From assembly GCA_024195585.1 (NCBI GenBank), contig SWBL01000125.1, positions 1 to 64,000 on the forward strand: 64,000 nt of DNA, read 5' to 3'. Shown one piece after another: positions 34,005 through 45,608 of this stretch. A program made the translations under genes and the position numbers. The notes beneath the pieces are model-generated. The model was not told the DNA's origin, did no database searches, and saw only the letters and a program-made list of their open reading frames with translations. Source of the stretch: Aureobasidium sp. EXF-3400. Lineage: Eukaryota; Ascomycota; Dothideomycetes; Dothideales; Saccotheciaceae. The stretch's first letter is position 1. Every line of letters starts with the position of its first letter.

Positions 34005-35334
34005 TATGCTGTTCAAGTATGCTCAAGGAAGATATGCCAGACTGCTTGGATGATGCCGAAAACAGGAAGGGAGAACAGAAAAGAAGCTACAGTGTTTTGA
34101 AGATGCTCAAACGAAAGGCCTGCAGCTAGATGCTGGAAAAGGTTGCTGCCAGTGGATATGCATTCGGAGAAGGTGGTAGTCGTTCGTCGCTGATGGCAAG
34201 AATGCAGCCTTGGCTTCATCACCTACATTGTTTCCGTGTCGAAATCGCGGCAAGAACGAGTCCATCGCAGTTGCTTGTACTACAAACTTGACGATTGTTC
34301 AAATTTAACGAATCATCACATGGTCGTGCTTGTCATAGATCTGTCTTCGACACAAAAAAGAGGAAGTGCTCGTTCATGCTCTCTCTCGTACTGTTTACGA
34401 ACCTGAGGAGCTCTTGCGATCCATCATGGCGCCTGCTCACTATGAAACTAGGTAGAGATCGATATCTAATCTCGTCAGATTGCCAATTCCATAAGGTCAT
34501 GTGAATGCAAGCATTTGGCCTTAGCCAGCATCAGTAGAATTAGGTACGATTTCGCGTTTGGAGTCAGAGGTTGTGTTCGGTTATTGTATGCGATGTGTTG
34601 TTAGCGACACTAATCACTCGGCTTCTGATCAATGTCTTGAGCCAGGAGACAGTGGGAGCAACGGTGTGTAAGATGTTGTTTCATGTCCGCGGAGATTTAA
34701 AGTTGTTGCCAAGCTGCCCTAGAAGGATGTGTCGGATCGACTAGACTTGAACGAGTAGCTTTTTCCGATGTCCTGCATGTCGATGCAACATCAGATCGCT
34801 TCTTCGCTGGAAAAGGTGTGCGCGAGAGAGGGGAAACTGGCGGCTTTTGAAGCAGCTCCCAATCGCATGCTTTGGACGTGCCCACATGGCCGGTGAAGTG
34901 GCTTGCTCGCTCCCCCAGAAGTGTCTTGGAGTCCGGCCAGCGCCGACAAGAGACCGGGCCCCTCGTCCTCATCACCTGTCGCAGTGGTGCCAGGGCGCAG
35001 AGAGGACTCGGAGCCGGGCGACCGTTCACTTCTCAGCGCATGACGCGTGCGAGACAAGGGCAAGTGCGGAGACGAAAGGGCAGAGAGAATTTTCTTATTC
35101 TATGGGCTTGCTTAACTCCTTCTTACCACCTGCCGTTTCCATTACCCAACTACTTACCTCACCAATTGTCGCTCACTTTTCGCACACGCCTTGCAAGCTT
35201 ATCTCCCACGATTAGCAATCTTTGACACGTATCATTACGTCTCCCCGCCTTTGGACCTATTGCAACTGCTATCTCCGCATCCCGCCAGCGCTATCTGAGG
35301 GGTATCTCAAGCTCGGCCAGAGGGGTACCTGCAG
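34005..35334. other. 1.3 kb divergent promoter region
   Basis: Lies between the arrestin-like gene and kapC. Overlapping short frames on both strands near 34700-35220 look like chance. The last 250 bases are pyrimidine-rich and are probably the kapC leader. Confidence 0.5.
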
Positions 35335-36836
35335 ATGGGAGATAACAACAACAGCACCACACAAATGGCTGCTTCCGACGTAGCCAACGCTATCAGAGAC
35401 CATGGCGATGCCGGGCAAGAGGCCACTCCGAGCTCGCTTGAGTCGAGTCCCGAGCCTTCCACCAACGACATAGTACAAGACCCAGCCCAGCCGCAGAAGC
35501 GCAAGGGAGGCCGCAAACCCGTACGTCGTGACACATTCCCATCTCACATGTTTGAGATAGACTCGTAGCATATTGTAAATGTCGCACGTCATGGCCCTGC
35601 TAACCCAGCCAAAGATATATGCCACGTCCGAGGAGCGCAAGCAAAGGAACAGGCAAGCCCAGGCGGCGTTCCGAGAGAGGCGCACCGAGTACATCAAGCA
35701 ACTCGAAACCACCATCAAGCACCATGAAGAGACGCTGCAGACCTTGCAGCAGAGTCACCGTAGTGCCGCTGACGAATGTCTCATGCTCCGCTACAAGAAT
35801 TCGCTTCTTGAGAGAATCTTGTTGGAGAAGGGTTCGTTGTCTACTGCCCGGACCACCTCGGGTCCCTCCTTCGTGTTTTTGTTCCAGCTGACCTTTGTCC
35901 AGGCATTGATGTGCAGGCCGAGTTGCAGATGAAGACCGGTAGCCCTGCTCTCGGACACTCGTATATCCCCCACCATGCACCGCCGCCAATGTCTGCTGCC
36001 CCTCTGCAACGCACAGCATTGAACCGACAGCATGCAAGACGTTCCGGTCAGGTCTACCCTCCTCGGATCGGACCTGGCGCGGCAGCGCAATCAGATCTTT
36101 CCTTCTCTGCCCGTTCCCCTCAGGGTCATCCCACCCCGTCGTCTCATGCTTCCTCACCCACAGCCCTGTCTACTCAGTCGCCTGCCGCTCTGCAACCTGG
36201 AGCGATGACACCACCAGCGTCGGTAATCACTGGAGGCCAACAGCAACAGTATGGTATCGGCCAACCACCTCGTTCGCGATATGTCATGCAGCACCCTCCT
36301 CAGCACCGTGGCCCGGCCTTCCCCGCCCCCAATGGAGTATCTAGCATAAACGAACCGACCAATGGAGTACCGGGCGGCGCATCGGCGTTCTACCCATCGC
36401 CGTTCCAAAAACACATTGAGCAACTGGGCAAGTGGTCTCGATCCCTCTTTCGGGCATGCTCGATAGAACTTTGTCGTCCTAGGTTAATCTCGTGAGTACA
36501 GATCAGGAGTACGACGCGCAACCAACATCATCGTCGATGCTCGAAACCGAATCCGAAGCGAACGAACACACACCCGTCCAAGGCCCCGAGCCAACGCAAT
36601 TCCCTCCGTCGCACCCCTACCAAGGACCACACGCTGCGCAACACACCGAACACCACGGGCCTGCTAAGAGCAGTGCACAAGAACACGACCGAGGTCACCC
36701 AGGGGAGGGACAGATTCCTGGAATGAACCAAATTTTCGATCCCTACGATCCCATGCTCGATGCGGATCCATTCGGCTTGTCAGCAAGCATGCACTTCTCG
36801 ACCGACTATGGTTTCCAACATCCACCACAGAGGTAG
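35335..36836 (+). CDS. kapC: bZIP transcription factor KapC
   Basis: Pap1/Yap-type bZIP regulator, nuclear. Exons: 35335-35520, 35615-35831, 35903 to about 36430, and a last exon from 36479 or later ending at 36836. The block KRKGGRKP-IYATSEERKQRNRQAQAAFR, continuing ERRTEYIKQLE, is nearly the KapC signature. NRQAQAAFR is the AP-1-like DNA contact sequence, and leucines of the zipper continue through ECLMLRYKNSLLERILLEKG. After it come DVQAELQMKTGSPALG and PLQRTALNRQHARRS, also typical of KapC, then a Pro/Gln-rich tail. The final intron seems to begin with GC: HIEQL then G|GCAAGT, rejoining as DQEYDAQ. In Aspergillus this name is assigned on sequence; its biological targets are poorly known. 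Confidence 0.9.
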
Positions 36837-37753
36837 AGGCTTGAGCCCTTGACATCATGGAGGATATGAAAGAAAAGTTTGCTTTGGGAGTCGAAGGTGC
36901 TTCTGTTTTGGGAGGTAGGATTTGGCAAGCATGCTCTTCACATTGCGATGAATCGTGGAAGATGACGAAAAAAAAAGTTATGGTGTATGAAGTAAAAGAA
37001 GGACGGACAGGCATATGTTCATACAAAAAAGTTGCTGTTTTGGGTGGTAATGTTTATTTGTCTAGTTACCACGGCATAGCAAAGGCGTTTGGGCGCAGAA
37101 AAGCTGCAACTAGGTGGAATCACGACTCTAGCATCATCATTTGCTGTTATCGCGCTGCTAGCGATGGGTTGGCTGTGGGAAATGCTCTGGTACACATGAT
37201 CATGACTACTGTAACCAATAATCGAGTGATCGCAATATCAAGCTTCAGAGAAGACCTTGAACAGATGCAAAATACAAGGTCTCTCGAGATATCATGCATG
37301 ACTAACTTCTGAAGTGGCTGTTTCCTTCATGTCTGGACTAAATGGAGGGGCTCGCAGTGAGATTGGCAGCGCGGGGTTGAGGATCAGATAAAAACCCACA
37401 ACCCATTTGAGTCTTAGTGACCCAACCTCAGAATCCGTAGGGGCAGAGTCCCAATGGGAGATTGCTCAGACATGTCTGGATGTAGAATCTACATGTACAC
37501 TGCAAAATAGATGATAGAGCGAGACAGGCAAGCAGACGCGATGTTAGATCGTCCAAGTCGTCACGAACTTCTCGCAGTCATGATGAGAGAGAGGTTTAAC
37601 CGAGCGGCCACCTCGAAACCGCACAACGCAGAAAAGCTGGCGCACGGACCACATGACTTTGCGAGGAGTGGATTCTGCAAGCAGCTCTGACTTCCAGCGA
37701 CGGGGAGAGTCTGATATCCGCTCATCACACAGAGACAGATCAAGACAGAAAAA
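36837..37753. other. intergenic, kapC 3' region and Stm1 promoter
   Basis: A 151-codon frame at 36857-37312 starts 20 bases after the kapC stop. It shows no protein-like pattern and is most likely the 3' UTR. No gene supported. Confidence 0.5.
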
Positions 37754-39131
37754 ATGACTTCTGTGGCAAGCAAGGTACGTCTGCCACCATAGCCTACGCC
37801 CGCCAACATGCGCCCTTGTCAGCAATTCCGCCAATCGTCAATTGCAGCTCGCCAGAGCTCGACACACGCCTTTTTCGCAACATCCATCGTAATGCACTTC
37901 CGCTGACCCAATTCTTGCGTGCAGAACCTTTACGAGCTTCTGGGTATCGCAAAATCGCAACCTGGTCACCTGACGAGCCTTCTAACCATGAATCTATCCA
38001 GGCAACGACCTGGAGCTCGACCCCAACAGAGAGCCTGAGCCTCCTACCAAGGTCATGGACAAGCCCGTCCAGCGCGCCGGCAAGCGCAACGCCGGTCCCG
38101 AGGCTCCCGCTGCCGCCGAGGCTCCCAGACCCGCTGGCCGTGGTGGCCGTAACGCCGCCTTCACTGGCTCTGAGCAGGGTAAAACATGACCGCCAAACCC
38201 TCGCCTACAACCTCACCCACTGACACCCTCCCGCCGCAGCATTCCGTGATAGAGGCGCAGGTGCTCAGAACAACAGAGCCAAGCCTACCGATGACGGTGT
38301 CCGTCAGGACCGCCACCCCAGAAACGCTGGCGAAGGTGGTAACAGAGGCCGTGGACCCCGTGGTGGCCGTGGTGGTGCTAGAGGCCCCCGCACTGGCCGT
38401 GACGACAAGCACGACCGCACTGGACACGCCGGTAGCAACGTGAGTTTGGACTGGTCGCATACATGACGGAACCGAGCTCTGACAATCCATCCTAGGACCA
38501 CGCCAAGCAGGCCGGTGCCGCCTGGGGTCACGAGACCGGTAACGCCGAGTTGAACGACGAGAAGGCCGCTCTTGCCGACGCTAAGGCCGAGGAGGCCAAG
38601 GAGGGTATCGTTTCTGATGTCACCGCTGTTGATGCCGAGGGTGTCGCTGCCCAGGAGACCCCCGCTGAGGAGGACAACGTCAAGTCCTACGAGCAGTACC
38701 TCGCCGAGCAGCTCGAGAAGAAGGCCGCTCTCGCCAGCACCTTCGAGGCCCGCAAGGCCAACGAGGGCGCTTCCAAGAAGTTCCCCGAGGGCAAGGCCTT
38801 CGAGCGTGACGCCAACGAGAACTACGTCGCCCCCTCTGCCGGCAAGGCCAAGAAGCAGAAGGAGCGCAAGGACAAGAACCTCCTCGACATCGACCAAGCC
38901 TGGAAGGAGGAGCAGTCCCAGTCCCAGGACTCTGGATTCCGTGGTGGACGTGGTGGTGCCCGCGGTGGCAGCGACCGTCCTCGCGGTGGACCCCGTGGTG
39001 GACGTGGTGGACCCCGTGGTGGTGCCCCTAGAGGTGGTGCCCCCCGTGACAGCGCTCCTCGTGCTGCCCGCTCTTCCGCCGCCGCCGTCAACGTCGGCAG
39101 CTCCTCGGACTTCCCCAGCCTTGGTGCTTAA
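37754..39131 (+). CDS. STM1: Stm1/PAI-RBP1 family ribosome-associated protein
   Basis: Basic RGG-rich protein that binds 80S ribosomes and RNA, and in yeast helps preserve ribosomes when nutrients fail. Five exons (37754-37774, 37925-37943, 38002-38178, 38240-38439, 38496-39131) give 350 residues, all in phase. The Stm1_N block NLYELLG-NDLELDPN is built from three exons, including a 19-nt micro-exon. Later come GAAWGHETGNAELNDEKAAL (the conserved WG element of the HABP4/PAI-RBP1 domain), VKSYEQYLAEQLEKKA, a C-terminal RGG array (about residues 284-325), and the ending SSDFPSLGA. Strong use of GCC/GGT/CGT codons points to high expression. Confidence 0.92.
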
Positions 39132-39779
39132 ATCAGCTCACTCCCATGAAGAGAGCCAGGCCGTTCCTGCATATCGGTCTATAACACAGAAAAGCAGTCA
39201 CGGCAAGAAACTGGAAAAGGGAACCGTCGATGAATCCCTATGGTGGAATCAGCAGCCCTTACCTGGAGCGTGCTAACCACTACTCATGTACCATTGTCAA
39301 CAACTTAAGTCGTCTACCGTGCGAAAGCAAAATTGCAATTTTTGAAAGTTTACCCAATCTTGTTTCTTCAAGCTCTGTTTGGACAAAGGCCATACTACTT
39401 GCTAACATATTGTCGTCTTTACGTGCTGTTCCTGTATCTTGACTTTCTGGTGATGATTCTTGCGTTCTTACTGATTGAGAAGTGCTTTCCGCTTCAGAGT
39501 GTTGTATTTATCTATGTCAGACGACTAATGCATATCAATCAATACAACAAGCACCGCTGAGTACCTATGCCAGAATCTGCTCTTGTAACTGAACTGCAGA
39601 CTGAATCGCAAATTGAACTGCAATGCAGCAGGTGAAGTGATGGTCGATGGAGCGGGATTCGCCGTGGCTTCGACGAGGTCCAAGCTCGCGACTGCGACGG
39701 ACGGATAGCTCGACCATCAGAAAGCGCGACATTGAATATTGCGTATATCATCACAACCCAACCACATCTCACAACAATC
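39132..39779. other. intergenic, STM1 3' UTR and SmF promoter
   Basis: T-rich 3' flank after STM1, then the SmF promoter. No coding feature seen. Confidence 0.55.
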
Positions 39780-40183
39780 ATGAGCGTGAGTCGTGTCCTG
39801 TCGCGCAATGTTTCGGAAGATGTATGCTAACTCATCTGCAGTTCGTTCCCTTGAACCCGCGGCCCATGCTGCAATCGCTGTTCGTCCACCCACAATCGCC
39901 TTGACTCTCTTCGCAGTCGCTATTACCCTCTGGATCAAGCATACTGACATAGTCGTCTTACAGCGTCAGCGACGAAGTGCGCATCCGCCTGAAGTGGGGT
40001 CAGGAATACACTGGCCTGCTCGTGTCGGTCGATTCATACATGAACATTCAGCTTTCCAACGCCGAGGAATGGATCGATGGAAAGTCGGGCGGTAGTCTTG
40101 GTCAGGTTCTCATCAGATGCAACAACGTCCTCTGGATCTCGGGAAACAATAAAACGAAGAAGGAAGACGTGGAGATGAGTTGA
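39780..40183 (+). CDS. SMX3: small nuclear ribonucleoprotein Sm-F
   Basis: Core subunit of the seven-member Sm ring on spliceosomal snRNAs. Exon 1 is just ATGAGC (39780-39785) with donor GTGAGT. Exon 2 is 39842-39883 ([14 protein letters not shown]). The last exon carries [35 protein letters not shown] and [14 protein letters not shown], which are the Sm1 and Sm2 motifs of SmF. The second intron is odd. The natural acceptor TTACAG at 39963 shifts the frame by one base from the GTCCAC donor. The acceptor GACATAG at 39952 restores frame but inserts SSYS before VSDEV. The protein would then have 92 residues. The identity is secure; the junction is not. Confidence 0.85.
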
Positions 40184-40903
40184 GAGAGAGGCACGAACAA
40201 GAAACCAGACACACAAGGATAGAATGACCCTTGGACTGGGCAGGGCTTCCGACGACGACATTACTGCGTTCAGCAGATGAGATGTCTGGCTGGCTGGCTA
40301 CCTCTGCCAGATTGTGTCGGCACAGGCGCACGCTGCCTGCCCAACATCAACGACTAGGGTTCTATGAGAAGGCAAAGACGAAACGGTGCTACCATACTGT
40401 AGCTCAGGCGTTAGAGGCGCTCGAGGAAAAGGGACTTTTGAAGTCTGGCAAAGAAGCTGGACACCGTCATCATCATCATCACATGGGCGGAAATGAATTA
40501 CTACAAAATATCAAAAGCCTTGCATTTTCAGGTTGCCAAACCTTTTTTCCAAATGTATCGTTCAGAACATGTGTTTTTGACCGCTCAAGAGACGAGGACG
40601 AGCTAGACGTATGTTTGAAAGGTACTCGCGAGCGTGATTGGAAGATAAGTGGTGGAAGCATGCAGACGTGATATAAAGTGAAATGACCTTTTGCTTGGCA
40701 CATGCTCAGGGCGGGGCGGCGGAGTTTCAATGTTTTGTTTGGCCTGTGCTAGTTGGTCACTCTGAAGATTGACAATTCCTGTCTTGATTCACATACAACC
40801 TCTGAAATCTCACACCTCGTCGGCTTCCACTCTCGTTCTGCCGCCTCGATCTTCCATAGCATCAACCCATCGTCTGCAAGAGAGAAAGCACCTCATATCC
40901 AAC
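40184..40903. other. intergenic, SmF 3' region and EB1 promoter
   Basis: Contains a short CAT run near 40468. No gene supported. Confidence 0.5.
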
Positions 40904-41958
40904 ATGGGTGAATCAAGGCATGTGCATCTGCGCCGGCTGGCGCACATCAGGGGAGGTACAACCCACGACTAACTGCCCTTGCTCCTGCAGACAAGAACTC
41001 TTGCAATGGCTCAACAGCCTCTGCTCTCTCAACCTTACCCGTGTCGAACAATGCGGTACCGGGTATCTTCAACACACTCTCTATCGCCCATCACATGCAT
41101 GCTAACCTCGCATCTAGTGCGCCTTTCTGCGCCATCTATGACAGCATCTTCCGTACGCTTTCCTGCTATATCTCCTCCACCATCTACTCCAGCTAACGCC
41201 CTCCAGTCGACATGCCCATGGCTCGTGTCAAGTTTAACGCATCCGCCGACTATGCATACCTGGACAACTTCAAGATCCTGAGCAATGCCTTCCGCAAGCA
41301 CCACGTCGATCGCCCTATTCCTGTCGAGCAACTAGTCAAGTGCAAGATGCAGGACAACCTGGAGTTTTTGCAGTGGACAAAGCGCTTCTGGGACCAGCAC
41401 TACCCTGGTACGCTCACCTTCTATCCTCACATACCTGTGCACATCCTAACCTTCTGCCATCACAGGTGGTGACTATGACGCTCTGGCCCGTAGAAAAGGA
41501 CAAGTCGGTGGCTCGGCTCCCGCTCCTACACCCCGAGCATCCACCACAAGGCGCGCACCCGCCGTCGCCGCAACCTCCGCTGGCGCAAGAACACGCACTC
41601 CTCTAGGAAGCTCAGGAAGTAGTGCCCAGACCGCTGCTCTGACACAGGAAAACAACGCACTTAAGGAGACTGTTCAGGGTCTGGAGCGCGAGCGCGACTT
41701 TTACTTCAGCAAGCTGCGGGATATCGAATTGCTCGTCCAGGGCGCCATGGAGGCCGAGCCCGAGCTCGAAAAGGACGAGGGTGGTCTTCTCAAGCAAATA
41801 CAGACTATTCTCTACTCGACCGAGGTAGGTTCTTTCTCTGATGCCGACAGCGGGGAGTGAATGGCAAACTGACTGATGTGTTTCTACAGGAGGGCTTCGA
41901 GATCCCTGCCGAGGCCGATGATGAGGAGGGCGAAATGATCGAGGAGGAGACTTTTTAA
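40904..41958 (+). CDS. bim1: EB1 family microtubule plus-end tracking protein
   Basis: Binds growing microtubule tips and recruits other plus-end proteins. Six exons (40904-40917, 40991-41062, 41118-41152, 41207-41407, 41466-41824, 41890-41958) give 249 residues. The calponin-homology domain covers residues 1-115 (MGESRQELLQWLNSLCSLNL, VEQCGTG, ARVKFNASADYAYLDNFKIL, KMQDNLEFLQWTKRFWDQHY). A Ser/Ala/Pro linker follows. The EB1 coiled-coil and four-helix cap has ERERDFYFSKLRDIELLVQG, which contains the FYF signature. The tail ends EEGEMIEEETF, an acidic aromatic end analogous to EEY/F. The first intron must use a GC donor (TCAAG|GCATGT), since no GT donor nearby keeps frame and yields the invariant MGESRQEL. 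Confidence 0.93.
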
Positions 41959-42406
41959 GTCATCTCGGATGTTTTCAGCATAACCAAATTCCCGACGATT
42001 GCATGATCAATCTCTTTTTCCAGATCTTCACGCTTTCCGTCATGCACGCAATAACGCCCGATACTTTTTCGTCACCTTCTCCCAATTCTCATCTTGGGTT
42101 CACAACGACGAAATACAGCAGGTCTGTGGATATAGACAACAGGCTTTATGATTTGCTGGAGGAAAATTACCCGACGAAAGGTGCACTTTGCCAGTTCTTC
42201 GCCTCTCATCCTCTACAAAGATAAAGCCGTCGTCATCAAATTCTAGCATAGCAAGAGAAGGGCTCGCATGTGTTAGATCGAACGAGAAGAATGCAGTGAT
42301 TTCATTTTCTCCTTTTCAATATTCTGTCTTCTTGTAATGCTTCTTGCACTCTTGGTGACACGCATGAACTTCAGCTCTGATCTCCATCCTATCTTCTCAC
42401 ATCCAC
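41959..42406. other. convergent 3' ends, no gene
   Basis: 3' untranslated regions of EB1 and Sea4. No gene supported. Confidence 0.55.
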
Positions 42407-45350
42407 TCACTTCAGCCCACACAGACATCGACAATCCGGAACAGGACACATGGCGTGTCTAGCAAACCACGTCCTCGCATGATGAGCATGGAAACCATGC
42501 GTACAGCTAGCACAGAACGTGATGAATTTGCTCAGCACATCCGTCTCCTTGTCACCACTCTGGACCTCCTTTGCACGCATGGGCTCAGGGGTACCCAACC
42601 ATTGCATACACAGACAACAGCGTGGTAGATGGCGGCCGCAGCGCGGACACACTGTACCGGCACTCGCAGCCGGACCTGCAATACGCGATGATTGAGCTCC
42701 CTTGGCCGGTGTACTGCTTCCATGCGCATGAGTGCTGTGTTCCTCTTTAGCTAGAGAGTGCTGGCAATGTGCACAGCGCAACGCCAGTTGTCTCGGTGGC
42801 GGCTCGATGAGTTTTTTGCCTTTACGAGTGATGGCTCGACGGGTATGTTGCATACTGAACTTCGTGCGCTCGATAAATGCCCGCCAGGACTGCATTTGCA
42901 GGAAATATGTCTCCTTCCACATTTCCCAACGAGGATCATCCACGTATAGGGGATTTGTGAAGGAGGTTGCCAGGATGGCAGTCTGGAGATCAGAGGTGCG
43001 GCGTATGTAGCTTTGGAAGAGTTCCATCGACTTTTCTGCTAATCCTGTAAGTAGCACGCCTTCTACGTTTCCGGCGCTGATCAAAGAGGTGCTGGTTTGT
43101 GATATAAAAGTAGAGATTTGGCTGTCGCCGAGGTGTTTGACAGCGATGCCCAGACGGTCTGAGAGTTTGATGTCTGCATCGAGCTTGTTTACCACGTTGA
43201 GCCAGTCGTTGCTGGCCAGATAGATGAGGAGGCAGCGGAGATACGGGTCTGTTGCGTCTTCTTCCATCCAGCCGCACATCTCATGCTGCTCCTCATTCAG
43301 CGAATCTGAGGCTATCAGCGCTCCCAAGCCAATGTTTTCAATGGTCCGCTCGCGGATCAGATCACGCAGAATCTCAAGAGCAATCGATCTGCGTCCTCTG
43401 AACATCGCAGTCGCCACAGCTTCGTAGTAGCGCTGCTTCTTGACGAGATAATCGCATCGTTCTTTTGTGTGCTCGTGTGAAAATTGCCATCCGCACAAAG
43501 CTAGACAGAGTTGTCGTTGGTCTGGTTTCTCTGTTCGTACTCCTACGAATTCGGGAAGGCCGTGACGTTCGAGTATATCACGTATCACATCTTCGAATCG
43601 TTCCGGTAACTCATTTTGAGCAGTCGTTACTCTGCTCGGTCCGTTGCCCAATTTGCCTTCCCATATATTGCTTACGCCGAGGTAGCTCAAGTCAAGGGTG
43701 TCCGATGCCATGCCGCCATCGTGGGCCAGGTCTTCGAATCTTTTGATGGTGCCCCATAGCTTGATTAACGCTGAATCCTCGGCGACAATTTCCGTATTTC
43801 TCTTCGGATCGAAGAGGTAGCCTTCTTGACAACGTCTGCGCGATACGTTGGAGAGAGCCAACAAGTCGACGACTCTCTCATTGCGTAATATTAGAGGTGC
43901 TTTGCTCATACTGTCATCCAGCCATGCCTCCGTCCTAGCGGCGACAGCTTTGTTTGATCCATTTAGTGACTTGAGATTGCGATGATCCAGTTGGGCTGGT
44001 CCAGCAGCTGGGCTCGGGACTTTGGATGCATATCGCTCATCCTGCTTGGGGCTCGCACTTTCAGAAGCCTTTCTCAGTGCTCTAACTTCCAGAGCTACGG
44101 AAGGATAGTGGTCTTTCGGTTCGTATACTGACAATGCCTTGTTGCAGATAGATAGGTCACCTCGTCCGGTGATATCGACATGACTTGGATTTGGTGTGTA
44201 GATGAGATCGACATCGCGATTTGGGTGCAAGGCTAGAATGGCTTGACGGCCCTGGTCATCGATTGAGATCCAATCAAAGGCAACGACTCTATTTGACGTT
44301 CTATCCTTGCGCGGACCGGTCTCTGGTTCTCGTAGACTGTGTGTGCGTGAGACATAGTGGGGATGTGTCCAGGGATTGCCTCCGTAGTAGTTCACCGATG
44401 CTGGTCGCAACTTTGAATGAACTTTGTGCTGCGCTGTATCGTATAGCTTGACTTCTCCGGTACTGGATAGGACACAGAAGCGCCCTCTTTTCTGGCCAGA
44501 GTATCTGATACTCCAGACGCTGGTGGTTTGGCTGTTATCAGTCGCTGGACGAAGATCGAGGACTGCTCCGTTGTTGGTGGTATCGGCAGCTGTTGCGTTG
44601 TTTGACCGAGACAGATATCGCTTGTCCCAAACTGTTACAGATGGGTCGCCTGTAGAGCCGCCTGAAGCAAAATAGTTCTCGTCCAAAGGATCGATAGCGA
44701 TGTTGTTGACCAACTTTGTAATACCGCAGTTACCCAAGCCTGCAGTGGTAGTTGACGAATCTGTTCAAGACATAAGCTCTCATGTAGAGGATAGCAGGGC
44801 ACTCGTCAGGCTGATGTCAAAGCTTACCTCTCAAATCATACAAGCGAATAGTCTGACGCGAAACAGCAGCCAACATTTGTTGCGGATGGTTGGGAAAGAA
44901 GCGGAGACTGGTGACAGCCTCGGAAACACATAATCTTGAATATGCTTCGTTTGATTCGATGTCATAGACAGTCAAACAATTATCATGTCTGACTCGATCT
45001 AGACCGACAGCAAGGAGATTCTGAGTGTTGAAAGCAATGGTGTTGCATCTTCGTTGGGTTTTGATGTTGAAAAGGGCGACAGGGTCGGACGAAGCAGAAT
45101 GGTCAAATCTATGTAGCTCGGCATTGCCAGATGATAGGCCTAAAGCTACGAGCGAGTCATCGGTCCTCGACCAGTCGAAAGCGGTAAAGTTGTTGACTTT
45201 CTCACGACGAGCTACGGGCTTGTACTGGAAGTCATTTCTATTCAAGGATTGTGATTGATAGAGGGTGAGGGCATTGCCGGCGACATCGGCCAGCAGAAAG
45301 CGAGAATCATCAGGGGTCGAGAGGGGAGACCAGCGTATGGCGGCTTCCAT
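42407..45350 (-). CDS. SEA4: GATOR2/SEACAT subunit Sea4 (Mio), WD40 with C-terminal zinc RING-like domain
   Basis: Part of the vacuole-membrane complex that controls TORC1 in response to amino acids. Two exons (45350-44828 and 44760-42407) give 958 residues. N-terminal WD40 repeats include NNFTAFDWSRTDDSLVALGL, NTIAFNTQNLLAVGLDRVRH, SLRFFPNHPQQMLAAVSRQT and NNIAIDPLDENYFASGGSTG. An alpha-solenoid middle follows. The C-terminus has the Mio zinc module: LRCAHC, CPRCGRHLPRCCLC, then FCASCTHGFHAHHARTWF and CPVPDCRCLC. I take the ATG at 45350 (MEAAIRWSP). The upstream open frame begins with a non-ATG codon and overlaps the neighbouring ING gene on the other strand. Confidence 0.9.
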
Positions 45351-45608
45351 TGAGATTGAGGAAGTCGCCTTTTGCGCATCTACATACAAGCGGTCCGGGC
45401 GATTGATTGCAGTTGGCGAAACAATTTGTTGTCCAGTTGTATACTTGGGCCAAGTGAGTAGAGCATGTGAGGAAGGCGCATGTGAATGCCAAGACGGTGG
45501 ATTCTGGGGAAGGAGCTGGATGCTTGTCGCGATTGCTATAACGCGTCTCCCTTTCAGGAGCAGCACGACGACGACATTTCTTGAGGCTTCAAATGCGCCG
45601 GCGCAAAC
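45351..45608. promoter_or_regulatory. 258-bp shared promoter of SEA4 and ING gene
   Basis: Start codons of two divergent genes lie 258 bases apart, so both must use this interval. No specific motif was identified. Confidence 0.5.

Noticed and set aside
36857..37312. 151-codon frame right after the kapC stop
   Set aside because: Most likely 3' UTR; codon use is random and no homologue is recognised.
38304..38897. Gly/Leu/Val-rich 197-codon frame on the minus strand
   Set aside because: It is the mirror of the GC-rich STM1 coding sequence and has no independent support.
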